Source: Limnanthes douglasii subsp. nivea
Lineage: Eukaryota; Streptophyta; Magnoliopsida; Brassicales; Limnanthaceae
Direction of reading: 5' to 3'
Assembly: GCA_036936605.1 (NCBI GenBank)
Contig: JAUPFV010000002.1
Location: 161,998,813 to 162,062,812, forward strand
Length of the DNA stretch: 64,000 nt
Positions 45,334-56,015 of the stretch are shown here, piece after piece. Both the position numbers and the translations under genes were made by a program. Position 1 is the stretch's first letter; each line of letters starts with the position of its first letter. The notes beneath the pieces were generated by a model, which saw only the letters and a program-made list of their open reading frames with translations, was not told the origin of the DNA and searched no databases.

Positions 45334-45563
45334 AATGGTTTTCTTTTACACTAAGAGCTTTATAATTGTGTATACTAGTTGCAAAAGACCCTTTATCTTC
45401 ATATTTATCATCTATTTGTTACATGTTTGAACTTTCTATCGTGTCTTAAATGTACGTAATGTTTTCTCATAAATGTATAGTAACATTTTCTCATAAATGT
45501 TCCTTGTGCTTTTTAGCACTATCCGGTTATTATATATTAAATATAGACTTATGAGATACACAC
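45334..45563. repeat. Partner of the 29414-29636 repeat
   Basis: About 225 bp, well conserved for this old neighbourhood. On the minus strand it lies immediately upstream of the accessory gene remnant and contains an AT-rich TATATTTAATATATAA word, so an antisense promoter is possible. Confidence 0.55.
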
Positions 45564-47435
45564 TATTAGAGTCATTACAACATATACAAATAAGTTGATG
45601 TGTCACTTATACGAAATTCTTCATCAACAGATACCCGAATACATGAATAACTCTCAACATGTTCGAAAGTTTTCATGTTATTTATAATTAAATTACAATC
45701 TTTGATTAGGTTTATCTAGACTTACGAGATATCTATAGAAAATCAAAGATATATGATATTAGAGATAGACCAAACAAATATTCGAGATGTTGATTTTAAC
45801 ATTTAGTTTGGATATAGAGAAACATATAAAACAAGTATACACAAAAGAATTTTAAAATATTTGAAGATGAACTATCCCAAGTTATTTCGTATAATATATA
45901 ACTTTATTTAACGAGACACCTAGTATACCAACATATATCTCATACCAAGGTGAATGTGGAAGCCACAAATGAACTCGAACACTTAAACAAAAATCTTATT
46001 GGATATATAGTTTTTAATTTCCTGAAGTTGAATCGAAATGTATACCCTACCGTGACATACTCGGTTTGTATTATTTTGGTTTGCTACTTGATTTTTATAT
46101 ATTAGCTTGATGGACAAAATTTTCTCGTCAAATGACTGAAATTCCTCGTCTGATAAGTCAACATAGCATAAGTGAACAACAAATACTTCTCAACAAATCT
46201 CATTTACATGGAGTTTGTTCTACCACTATTGAAGTTGTCATATATAATCAAACAAATATTGATGAACTATATAACACAGAGCACACACTTAGTGTAAGAT
46301 TCATAGACTTTAATTTGACCCAAAGAATATGATGTAAACAATCTAAATCCATTGTTCCTATAGCCACTGTCACTGAAATCTGAAGAAAAAGATTTAATAT
46401 AAAAGGAAGTGAAAAATATTGAATAGAGGAAAAGAGAAAACAATATAAAAAAGCGGGTTGAAAAAAGGTTATTTTTACAATCAACTTGATGTTGATCATG
46501 ATGTAAGAAATTTTCAACAAAGATAATTTTTTAAAATTATTCTAATATATATTTTAGATAGTTATGTTAAAATATCTAATAATATCTTTGTTTAAAAACA
46601 AAAAAAAAATCAAAAATATGAACAAAGATTAAACTCGACTTGAAGATTACATTAGAAATCAAAGAAACATGTGAGCATTTGATGACAGACGATAAGATAG
46701 ACGCATCGAATAATTCCATCATCCTAGTTGAATTTAAAAAAAAACATGAGTTGTATGTTTATATTCTTATTTTTCAATTTTAGTGATGTATTTCAAATTA
46801 CTTTTTATTAATCTTAATATCATTTGTATTAGTATGTAAAATTAAAATTTATTTTAAATATAATAATTTATATATAACTAGAAAACATAAAAATAAAATA
46901 AATAAAATTTAAATAATATATATTATTTCAATCTATTTTTTTATTTTTAATATGATAATTCCTACAAAACTAAAAATGATAGAAGTAAAAAAATCTAAAT
47001 AATCTATAAAGCCAAACTAAATTCACTCAAATGCAACGTAACCGAGAATTGTCCTTTGACTTCCTTTTGATTTTTTTCTTACCTAATTTACTCTCAATTT
47101 AGAATTTTTTTACGAAACTGTCATTAATGGAAAAAATACTAAGTGTATCTTAACCCAACCCAACATTAAAGACAACCTTAATATCTAACCTTGTCCAAAA
47201 AATTTCAACCTCTTCTTCGTCTTCTTAAAACAAATTCAACTTTTTCTTCAATTTGATTTTAAACTTGTCCTTAAAATAACTCATTTAAGCTCACTCAAAC
47301 TCACTACATTTAAACAAAATTTAAAAAAAAAACAAATTAAAGTATATATGAATCAAGAGGATGATAAAATTTATATAAATGAGCTACATTCGCCGGAAAA
47401 GGTAAACATACATAAATATTTAAAAAATAAATTGG
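45564..47435. other. AT-rich DNA, no gene recognised
   Basis: Short open frames at 46132-46332 and 46248-46520 lack recognisable similarity or codon bias. The Tat-4 3' LTR was expected near here but was not found. Confidence 0.5.
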
Positions 47436-47439
47436 ACTC

Positions 47440-47690
47440 AGTGGACCTACGCACCCTCGGTTCAGTGCAGTTGCGGTAGCATAGGTGCACCAAGTCCGAT
47501 TATACCCACCTGCACCGTCGGTGCAGAGGCCTTAAACCTATGGTGCATGGCCTCAACACCATCGATTCTGAAGTCATGCACCATAGGTTCAGCCTTCCTA
47601 AACCTATGAATCAAGGCCTCCGCACCACCGCTCCTAACCGATGGAACTATCGGTTTAAACCCCTAGTTCCATCGGTTAAACTCATAATTT
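47440..47690. repeat. GC-rich island of direct and inverted repeats
   Basis: In AT-rich surroundings, this stretch repeats AAACCTATG(G/A) and AGGCCT words in both orientations. It ends in a perfect 13-bp inverted repeat (AACCGATGGAACT at 47636-47648, AGTTCCATCGGTT at 47665-47677). It may be a small non-autonomous element or a hairpin-forming transcript. No frame. Confidence 0.55.
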
Positions 47691-47789
47691 GATTAGTTGC
47701 TATTTTATGTTTTTAGCTACGTTTTATTTACTTAATTTGATTTTTAAAAACATTAGAATTGTAGAGGAAGGGTGAAAAAGATATAAAAA

Positions 47790-48230
47790 GGATATATTGT
47801 GTTGGCACCAAATTTGCGAGTGGCTTTATACTGGCACGGTTTCATCTTTGGAATGTTTTCTTGATCATGAGAAGAGTTTAGATTTAATAATACAGACAAA
47901 CCTATTCGCGACAAAGCTTTTAAAAAAATATAAACTTGTAACTGATGTCATGCTAACTAACGATGAAAGATGCATAGAACATATTTACAAAAAATAGTTT
48001 GATGATGTTTGTCCAGAAGCATCCATCCTTTTAGAACCATTAGATAAACAAAAACAACGTGGTCATCCACATACCAAATAAAAATTATATATGGAGGCAT
48101 TGTCCACTAAGCGAGATAAATCCCGTTAGGAACATGCGAAAGATTTAGAAAAATACAATAAAGGTGCGGTTCGAAACCCTTTTAAAACTCATAGGGTTAC
48201 CATTCATAAAGGGAAATAAATTTCACCTCA
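47790..48230 (+). pseudogene. MULE transposase C-terminal remnant
   Basis: Broken reading with KYKLVTDVMLTNDERCIEHI, ILLEPLDKQKQRGHP and STKRDKSR.EHAKD. The last block parallels SKRDKSYHEHV in the MULE at about 2740. It is upstream of R copy 1, so R may be the non-coding 3' part of this MULE. Confidence 0.5.
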
Positions 48231-49244
48231 AATAAAATCTAATAATTTTTTTCGCAGGCTCAATTAACAATCATCTATCATCTAGTTTTTTTTAGACCCG
48301 TAACTATCCTTTTTATCTCACATTTATAATCCAAAAAAAATTAAATTTTACAATGGTCCTACATCTGCCTCAAAAATATTTTATAATGTCTTGCACCTAT
48401 CACTAGTCTGTATTTATCTAAAACCTATTTTACAATGTCATGTGACTAGCAACTATCACGCATTTATCCAAAAAGTATTTTACAATGTTTGACATCTATC
48501 ACTAGTCCCGCATATATCTAAAAATATTTTACAATATCTTGTGTCTCCCATCTATTACAGTCTCGCATCTATCTAAAAAATATATTTCACATTGGTTTTG
48601 CATCTAACAAAACCAAATGATAAATTCAAGATATTGAATACGGTTGGTTTTTGCATCTAACAATGTCACATGCTAAACATGGATACGAAAGACAAATTTA
48701 CTTGTAAACCACAAAAAACACAATAAAAAAACATTAAAACTTACATGAAACTAAATAATCATTTTTTTTCTCCAAATCTCTAATCCTAATTCTAAAAATT
48801 AATTACAATTGAACTATTAATTTCAACCAAAAAATACTCATCAGTGACAGCTAATAAAAATCAAATCCTGAAAAAAAAAACATGAAAATCACAAAAATGA
48901 AAGATAAAAATTGTTAGAAACAAAAGGAAAGGAAAAAATGACGAAAAAAACTTCTTAATAAAAAGAGTTGGTGATGAATAAGATTTTTTACTGAAAATAT
49001 TCAGCTAAAATCACTTAAAACTTCAAAAAACAATGGAAAAAAAACATCATTAAAAAACTGAAAATTAGTAGTAAATAAAAAAACTAGTAATTACTTTACA
49101 ATAAAAATTAAAATATCACGTTTATATAAATAAATAAATAATATAAATAAATTATAATACTATATAATACTAATATAAATACATTAATACATTAAAATAT
49201 CACGTTATTTGAAAATTTACCGCAACTTATATTAATCATTTATA

Positions 49245-49655
49245 GGGTAAAAAACACTGTTAGTCCTCCATGTTTACCACTTGTATCAACATAGTCCCTT
49301 TCGTTCACTTCTGCATAAAACTCATCCTCTTCGTTTTAAAAATTTGCAAATATAGTCCCCTACACATATAAACCATTTAAAAACTGACACGTGGCATTTA
49401 AATTCTAAGTTTTGTATCAATTTTGGTCCCCCAATCCCAAGTTTTGTATCACTTTTGGTCCTCAAATCCCAAGTCTTGTATCACTTTTGGTCCCCAAATC
49501 CCAAGTTTTGTATCACTTTTGGTCCCCCAGAATATGCGGAGGGACTAATCGTGCAAATTTTTAAAATGAAGGGGATGAGTTTTATGCAGAAGTGAACGAA
49601 AAGAACTATGTTGATACAAGTGGTAAAATTGGAGGACTAACAGTGCTTTTTAGCC
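49245..49655. mobile_element. Non-autonomous MULE (MITE), 411 bp
   Basis: About 50-bp terminal inverted repeats: GGGTAAAAAACACTGTTAG at the left, GGCTAAAAAGCACTGTTAG as the reverse complement at the right. Pairing continues through CACTTGTATCAACATAG. TCATTTATA at 49236-49244 and 49656-49664 is a perfect 9-bp duplication, the Mutator size. Inside are four tandem units of about 31 bp containing AAGTTTTGTATCACTTTTGG. It has no coding capacity. Confidence 0.9.
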
Positions 49656-49863
49656 TCATTTATATGTTAAATAAGTTATCTGAGGTATGTTAGATGGTGA
49701 GATAGTAGGAGATCTCACAAACAAAATATTAAAAACAAAAGAAATACTAAAAGTGTTATATGAAATAAGACTTTCGTCTCTTGCTCAAATGTATGAGACG
49801 CCGCACCGAATAGGTCTCAACATATTATCACCAAAGTATCTATGTATACAAAATCGTCAAATA

Positions 49864-50085
49864 GCCCCGAAGGGGGTAGCCGAGTTGGTTAAGTATGGTA
49901 TTCTTATGACCAAAATGTCATGAGTTCGAGTTCCTCTACATACGCTTTCTTGGCTGAGTCTGTCACCTTGTGTGGTTTACCTTCTGGCGTTGGTTTGCAG
50001 GCTATCGCGTCAGACTGAGGGTTTACCCTGTGCGCTCTCATTGCACTCTGAGTAGCGGCTGTGGATTCCCTCCGGAAAAAAAAAA
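49864..50085 (+). mobile_element. tRNA-derived SINE
   Basis: RNA polymerase III A box (TAGCCGAGTTGG, about 49879) and B box (GAGTTCGAGTTCC, about 49922) are in tRNA spacing. A body with TAGCGGCTGTGGATTCCC and a terminal A-run (50076-50085) follow. A perfect 15-bp duplication CAAAATCGTCAAATA flanks it (49849-49863 and 50086-50100). The body recalls the angiosperm Au-SINE group, from memory only. The perfect duplication means a fairly recent insertion. Confidence 0.9.
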
Positions 50086-50149
50086 CAAAATCGTCAAATA
50101 TTATACATTTTTTTCTTTTTTCTTTTATATAAATTTTTAATTTGTATTT

Positions 50150-50330
50150 AAAATATTGTAGATCAAAAAAATTGAAATTAATATATGCTTAATTTTTTAA
50201 AACGAAAAAAAGTACATCTACGAAGAATATAAAATTTATATTTAAAATATTGTAGATCAAAAAAAATGAAATTAACATATGCTTAATTTTTTAAAACGAA
50301 AAAAAAGTACATCTATGAAGAATATAGTCT
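50150..50330. repeat. Tandem duplication of about 92 bp
   Basis: AATATTGTAGATCAAAAAAA, ATATGCTTAATTTTTTAAAA and CATCTA(C/T)GAAGAATATA occur twice in the same order. Lies between R copies 1 and 2. Confidence 0.8.
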
Positions 50331-51316
50331 TTCATATTTTTTTCGTAGGCCCAATTAACAATCATCTGTCATCTAGCTTTTTAGACCCATAACTATCATT
50401 TTTATCTCGCATTTATCATCATCTAAATTTTTTTATTTTACATTGGTCCTGCATCTGTCTAAAAAATATTTTATAATGTCTCGCATCCATCACTAGTCCG
50501 TATTTATCTAAAAAGTATTTTACAATGTCTTGTGACAAGAAATTATCATTGATGCCGCATTTATCTAAAAAGTATTTTACAATGTTTAACATTTATCACT
50601 AGTCCCGCGTATATCTAAAAATATTTTACAATATTTTGTGGGTTGCATCTATCACAGTCTCACATCTATCTAAAAAATATATTTCACATTGGTCTTGCAT
50701 CTAACAAAAGTATAAATGTGAGATATTGAATACGGTTGGTCTTGCATCTAACAACGTTAGATGCTAAACATGAACGTGAACGACGAATTTACCTGTAAAC
50801 TGCAAAAAAACACAACAACAACAACAAAAAAACATTAAAAATCACCTGACACCAAAACATCAATTTCTTTCTTCAAACCCCTAATCCTAAATCTAAAAAT
50901 TCATTCCAATTAAACTATCAATTTCACCCAAAAATACTCATCGTGACAACTAATAAAAATTAAATCGTGAAAAAAAAACTGAAAAATCATTAAAAAAAAA
51001 GGTCATAAAATTGTATAAAACAAAATGAATGAAAAAAATGACGAAAAAACTTCTTAATAAGAAGATCTGGTGAAGAATAAGAGTTTTTACTAAAAGTATT
51101 CAACTACAATCACTTAAAACTTAAAATAAAGTTCTTAATTAAAAAATGTTAAAATATAAACTGAAAATTAGATAGTAAATATGAAAACTAAATTTGATAT
51201 ATGATAACAAGAATAGCAATTAGATTAAAATTTATGAATATTTATTAATAATTTTTTTATATTTATAGACTTTACTCTACCATAAAAATTAAAGTATCAC
51301 GCTTATATAAATAAAT

Positions 51317-52603
51317 ACACATGAGCGTTACTCATGTCATCAGACAATTGTTTTGGTTTTCAACCAAAAAGGTTCACGTAACCCATATGATTCATTCTGC
51401 CATTTGGTGGGTTATTTGACAAAGTCCTAACAAAACTAAATTTAAAAGGTCTCACATTTTTCCTGTTGGTTCAATCAAGTACATTAATCAAATAATAGTA
51501 GGTTTAGACAAATCTAAATCTTTATCATATAAACATTGCTACAAATGCAGGTGTTGTTATAAGTTGTTTATCCACATTCAATAGAAAAGAAAAACTTGTT
51601 TACTTAAAATGGATACCCCCTCACACTGATAGGTTCAAAATGAATACTAACGTAGCTTGTCTAAGCAATGGTGATTCCAGCGGAGGAATAGTTATCAGAA
51701 AAAATCCTTGTGAGTTGATTATGGATTTTAGCAACATATATAGAATATTAACTTCTTTAAATGTCGAATCTAGAGCCTTGCTCAATGTCCTTTTTATCTG
51801 CAATAAAAACAAATGGGTTATGATAGATATAAATCTGACGCATTATTGCTAGTCAATCTTCTCACCAATTGAAGTTTTCCTTGGTATCTTGAACTTATTC
51901 TTACTATTTGTAGAAGTCTAATGGCTTCAACAATGACATTTAAGCATATCTTTAGAGTCCAAAATCAAGTTGTCGATTGACTAGTTAAATGGACTCTGAG
52001 ATGCAAAAAAAGTAGTCCATAAGCCATTTTCAAGCTCCAACCCAACTTCAAGCCATTATGCTTCTCGAAAGTTTAGGCCTAGTGTATTATCCTTAACCCA
52101 AACGAATAATGTTTTACAAATCGTCAACCTACAGTTTTTTCAATTGCTCTGTTCGCAGTTTTTTCTTTGTCCTTAAGTTTTGTAACATGTTATTTTTAGA
52201 GCTGAAAGAGCTATTGATGATGTTATCTATATGGCGTCTCGATGGATAACTCAGAAATACTTTAATCAATTCTGATTCTGAGAAGCTAATGAAAAAATTG
52301 ATCAAAGCATTACTCCTTGCTTTGTTTAGTTGCAGAAAAGTAGCAGAGCTCTTTCTTCCCTTGATTTGGAATGGTTTAGAAGATTAAATATTAAGAAGAT
52401 CTTGACTTGATCTTGGAATTGAAATGGGTGAATCGGATTGTTTTACTCCAAACAGAAGATTAGTCATTTTCTTTCTCATTTAGAAACGGTGTCAATTTTT
52501 GGTTTCCATTTTGGTTTAATTTTAGAGCCAAAATTTAGGCACTTAAATTCAGCTGGTAGCCACTTTGATCTATTAATAAATTTATTCATTTTCCTAAAAA
52601 AAA
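51317..52603 (+). mobile_element. 5'-truncated L1-type LINE, 3' RNase H end
   Basis: Reads KWIPPHTDRFKMNT then ACLSNGDSSGGIVIR at about 51610-51700, the start of the plant LINE RNase H domain. A decayed remainder includes QVVD.LVKWTLR and ends in a FPFWFNF segment. The 3' end is A-rich (CCTAAAAAAAA) followed by TATAAATAAAT (52604-52614), which repeats the target word at 51306-51316. The AT-rich duplication is only suggestive. Confidence 0.7.
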
Positions 52604-52642
52604 TATAAATAAATTAACAATATAAATAAATTCTAATACTAG

Positions 52643-53396
52643 CAGGGATGGCAATGGATCGGGTTCGGACTTACCTGCTTCGGCCCGTTTTTTTTACTTC
52701 AATCCTAAGTCGATTAGACCTGCTGCGGGTTTAATATTTTCGAGTTTGAGTCCGACCTGTACGTGTCTGTGGGTCAGCCTGATCCGGTCCACAACCACTA
52801 TTTTTTACTATTTGAATTGTTCGGTCGGATGCTACATGTTCCCAGTCCATTGCTTGATTTTATTCTGTAATTTAAACAAAAATTAAGATATACAATTTTC
52901 AAATCAAAATAATAGTAAATAAATAAACAATTTCATATTATTCAAATAAATAAATATACTTTTTTAACAAAGCAAACAATTTAAAACATGATTTGAGATT
53001 AAATAATAAAGAGTAATCGTAAATTTATATTAAAGTGATTCAATAACAGTAAAGAGTTCAATACTATTGAAAATTAAATTTGGAGGGAGAATCAATTTAT
53101 ATATATTATTGAAAGTAATATTTAGTGGAAGAATTTAACTAGTAATCATTGGAAAACTATATTTTTTTTATAATTTGTACCTTTTATATATTATTATTAT
53201 TTACATTTTTTATATATAGTTTATATTTTCGGACCGGGTTGGATTGGACAAACTAAAAATCTATACCCGGTCCGACCCGCCTGCATACGGGGTATAATTT
53301 TCATATCCGCAGCCGTTCCGTTATAAGTTCGGGTCGGACAAAACCCGACCAGGTTAAGCTAGATCAGATCAGCTCGGACCAACATTGGCATCCTTA
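52643..53396. mobile_element. Non-autonomous hAT-like element, 754 bp
   Basis: The left end CAGGGATGGCAATG and the reverse complement of the right end TAAGGATGCCAATG form short inverted repeats. The 8-bp target words AATACTAG (52635-52642) and AATATTAG (53397-53404) differ at one base; 8 bp is the hAT size. GGGTCGG/CCGACC words, clustered towards the ends, are typical of such plant elements. No coding frame. Confidence 0.75.
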
Positions 53397-54780
53397 AATA
53401 TTAGTACAAATACATTAATATAATAAAATATCACGTTGTTTGCCCCAACTAATATTAATCAGTTATAGGCTTAGAATATAGCCATTCGACTATCGTGTTT
53501 TCTTTCATTTGGTTTTTCGACTAAGTAGTTACTCGTCAAGATCCCTAGAACTCTTTAAATCTATAAATATAGTCGCGTGATCTCTTCTCTGGTTCAAACA
53601 CGTTTCCGCATAGTTAAATGGTACGGATCTCACAGATAGTTCTTCGACTTTTAATTCTAATTTTATCCTTTAAATTTAATATTTTTTTCTTTTTTTCTTT
53701 TATTTTTTTTATTTGTTATTTTCTGAAAACAGAGTATCGCAAAACATTGTTTTTCATCTTTATCCTAATTTTTAATTTTTCTTAATGCCTTGCTGATGAA
53801 TCAACCGATGTCAAATATCGAAGGTCAATATTATATATTGCGTGATGGAGGTTAACATACTTCATCATGTGAAGTCATCTCTAACCGTCGGTCTCGGTCG
53901 AGACCGACGACGAAAAATGGTTCCTAATCGCGGGTCTCTGGCTTTAATTTGAGAGTCCGAATTATTAAAAAAATTAATGCATGTTTCGTATAATTGAAGT
54001 TTTAATATTATTATATAAAAGTTTAGTATACTATCATATTAAACTTTAGTTTATAATATGATTAAAGTTTAATTCTAATAAAATATTTACTTTATAATTT
54101 AAAAAAAATTAATTTATAATATTTAATTTATAATATATTGAATTTACTTATTGCAGATTTTATCCATTTATAATAAAACTTAAGTCATAAATTGCGGAAA
54201 ACAAATACATAGGTATTATCTTTTTTGAAAATAAATTTTCGAAAAAAATAGCAACCGAAATTTAAAAATACACATGCAAAATAAATAAAAATACAAGAAA
54301 ACACAAATAACAAAGAAACAATTACGAGAAATCACATAAAGAAATTATTGAAACTAGAACTTCTACTTGGTCCATCATTTCCATACTCCGTTCACATCTG
54401 ACATTCTCGGTCTTTTCAAGATAATTATTGTATATTATAGTTAACACAATCAGTGATATGTCACCCGTAGTAATTTGAAAGGGTTAAACTTTAAGAATTT
54501 ATGAATAAAACCACATTTGCTTAACATCATTGAATTAAAAAAATATTGATATTAATTATAAATTAACCATATATGTTAAATTATTTATTATAAAATTAGT
54601 AAATGTAGGATGATAATCTAAATATTCAGAGAGTGGAATAGAATGAGAAATAAAAAGAGTCAAATGAATAGTTAAAAGACACATATTAATTTATCATAAA
54701 TAAAAATTAAACACATAAATTTATAACATAAATTTAAAATAAATAATCTTGTAAAATATAATTTAAATTATTAATTAACA

Positions 54781-55200
54781 ATATAGGTTAAATTATTTAT
54801 TATAGAATTAGTAAATGTAGAATGATAATGTATATTGAGAGAGTGAGATAGAGGAAGAAATAAAGAGAGTGAGATGAATAGTTAAAAGATAGTGGAAATG
54901 TTTGAATTGAATTTTTTATATTAAAAGTCTCCGGAATAGTAAGGCCATCTCTAATCGTAGGTCTCTTCGGAGACCTGGTCCAGCCCCGGATACCTCCATC
55001 TATTTACAGATCTGCCACACAGCTTCTAACCGTTGTTTTACTATTCTGGAGACTTTTAATATAAAAAATTCAATTCAAACAATTTCACTATCTTTTAACT
55101 ATTCATCTCACTCTCTTTATTTCTCCCTCCATCTCACTCTCTCAATATTTACATTATCATCCTATATTTACTAATTCTATAATAAAAATAATTTACTCTA
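54781..55200. repeat. Long palindrome, about 160-bp arms with a 99-bp loop
   Basis: The left arm 54781-54940 (..AAAAGTCTCCGGAATAGT) and right arm 55040-55200 (ACTATTCTGGAGACTTTTAA..) pair with few mismatches. A third, direct copy of the left arm's outer part lies at about 54590-54700. A transcript would fold into a long hairpin suited to small-RNA production. Confidence 0.8.
54941..55039. repeat. About 100-bp unit, repeated inverted at 56391-56492
   Basis: GGCCATCTCTAATCGTAGGT, GGTCCAGCCCCG and CTTCTAACCGTTGTTTTA recur on the other strand at 56492-56391. In one place it is the loop of the palindrome; in the other it abuts the inner inverted repeat. It may be a miniature element of the same family as the 53872/56391 ends. 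Confidence 0.7.
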
Positions 55201-55673
55201 TATTGTTAATTAATAATTTATATTAATATTTAACAAGATTATTTATTTCAAATTTATGTTATACATAAAAAATTTACATTATAACTTAAGTTTATTATAC
55301 TATAATTAAACTTATATTTATATTATAATTTAGTTTTCAAATTAAATAAATTTTCAAATTGAATATATAATTGAATAAATTATGATCCAAGCAAAATATA
55401 GGAAACTCAAGTTTATAGGCTTTAGTGGGTGAATATATTTATATTATAATTTAGTTTACAAATTTTTTTTCTTTAAAACGAAGAAAAAAAAATCCATTTC
55501 CATGCTAGCCACCAATTCACACCCGACCTCCTAAGCCAAAACAGATTTTACATCAGAAACGCTAGTTTAACACAGTTAACGACAAACTATACAAGTCATG
55601 TAACGATGCAGTAATTAACAAAGCCTCGAGACAAAATGACATTCATGTTAAAATTAACGTCCAGATCTCAGGT

Positions 55674-56015
55674 TCAGTCTCGTTTTGGTGGAGGCACGTA
55701 TTGTGCATGATCGTCTTCACATAAGTTCTTCATATCCTCCGAGAGTTCATCCGACACGGCAAGAGTGTAACAACCAGGGACAAATCTTTCAATTCTCAGC
55801 CACCTAGCAGTCCAACTCCGAATTGGATCCATCATAGAGATAATACCACTAAAATTAGGTGTAGTCCAGTTATGAGCATCTTCCATCTCGAAGAAAGGAC
55901 AGTTTTCACAACCAGATTCTCTAAACTGATCGTAAGTTTTGACGAGACGGCAACGAAGGCAAACTCTAAGTTGATTGCCGAAGCTCGTCGGAATTTGTGC
56001 TCGTGCTCGTCCCAT
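55674..56015 (-). CDS. SPT4: Transcription elongation factor SPT4 homologue, intronless copy inside a MULE
   Basis: 113 codons from ATG (56015) to TGA, uninterrupted. The protein matches plant SPT4 along its length (AQIPTSFGNQLRVCLRCRLV, KTYDQFRESGCENCPFFEME, TTPNFSGIISMMDP, RSWTARWLRIERFVPGCYTL, AVSDELSEDM). The zinc-binding cysteines 19, 22, 36 and 39 are present. Compared with the roughly 116-residue plant protein (from memory), three or four residues are missing between MEDAHN and TTPNF. SPT4 pairs with SPT5 to form the DSIF-type elongation factor in the nucleus. Plant SPT4 genes have introns as I recall, so this looks like a processed or captured copy. It lies between inverted repeats of a Pack-MULE. 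Whether it is expressed is unknown. Confidence 0.85.
   Translation of the reverse strand: MGRARAQIPTSFGNQLRVCLRCRLVKTYDQFRESGCENCPFFEMEDAHNWTTPNFSGIISMMDPIRSWTARWLRIERFVPGCYTLAVSDELSEDMKNLCEDDHAQYVPPPKRD

Larger units (their letters stand above)
48246..50330. repeat. Repeat R, copy 1 (with two insertions)
   Basis: Matches copy 2 (50335 onward) over about 1 kb at one end (AATTAACAATCATCT(A/G)TCATC, ATGTCTTGCA, ACTTCTTAATAA(A/G)AAGA) and again around 49660-49830 against 58281-58390 (GATCTCACAAACA and AAAACAAAAGAAATAC). Removing the MITE and the SINE restores continuity. Confidence 0.7.

Noticed and set aside
45564..47435. 3' LTR of Tat-4
   Set aside because: A copy of the 30809-31180 LTR was looked for by its TGATGAGGA start and CT-rich stretches and not found; it is probably deleted.
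49879..49940. Possible tRNA gene
   Set aside because: A and B boxes are present, but no cloverleaf can be drawn. The unit has a long unrelated body, an A-tail and a target duplication, so it is a SINE.
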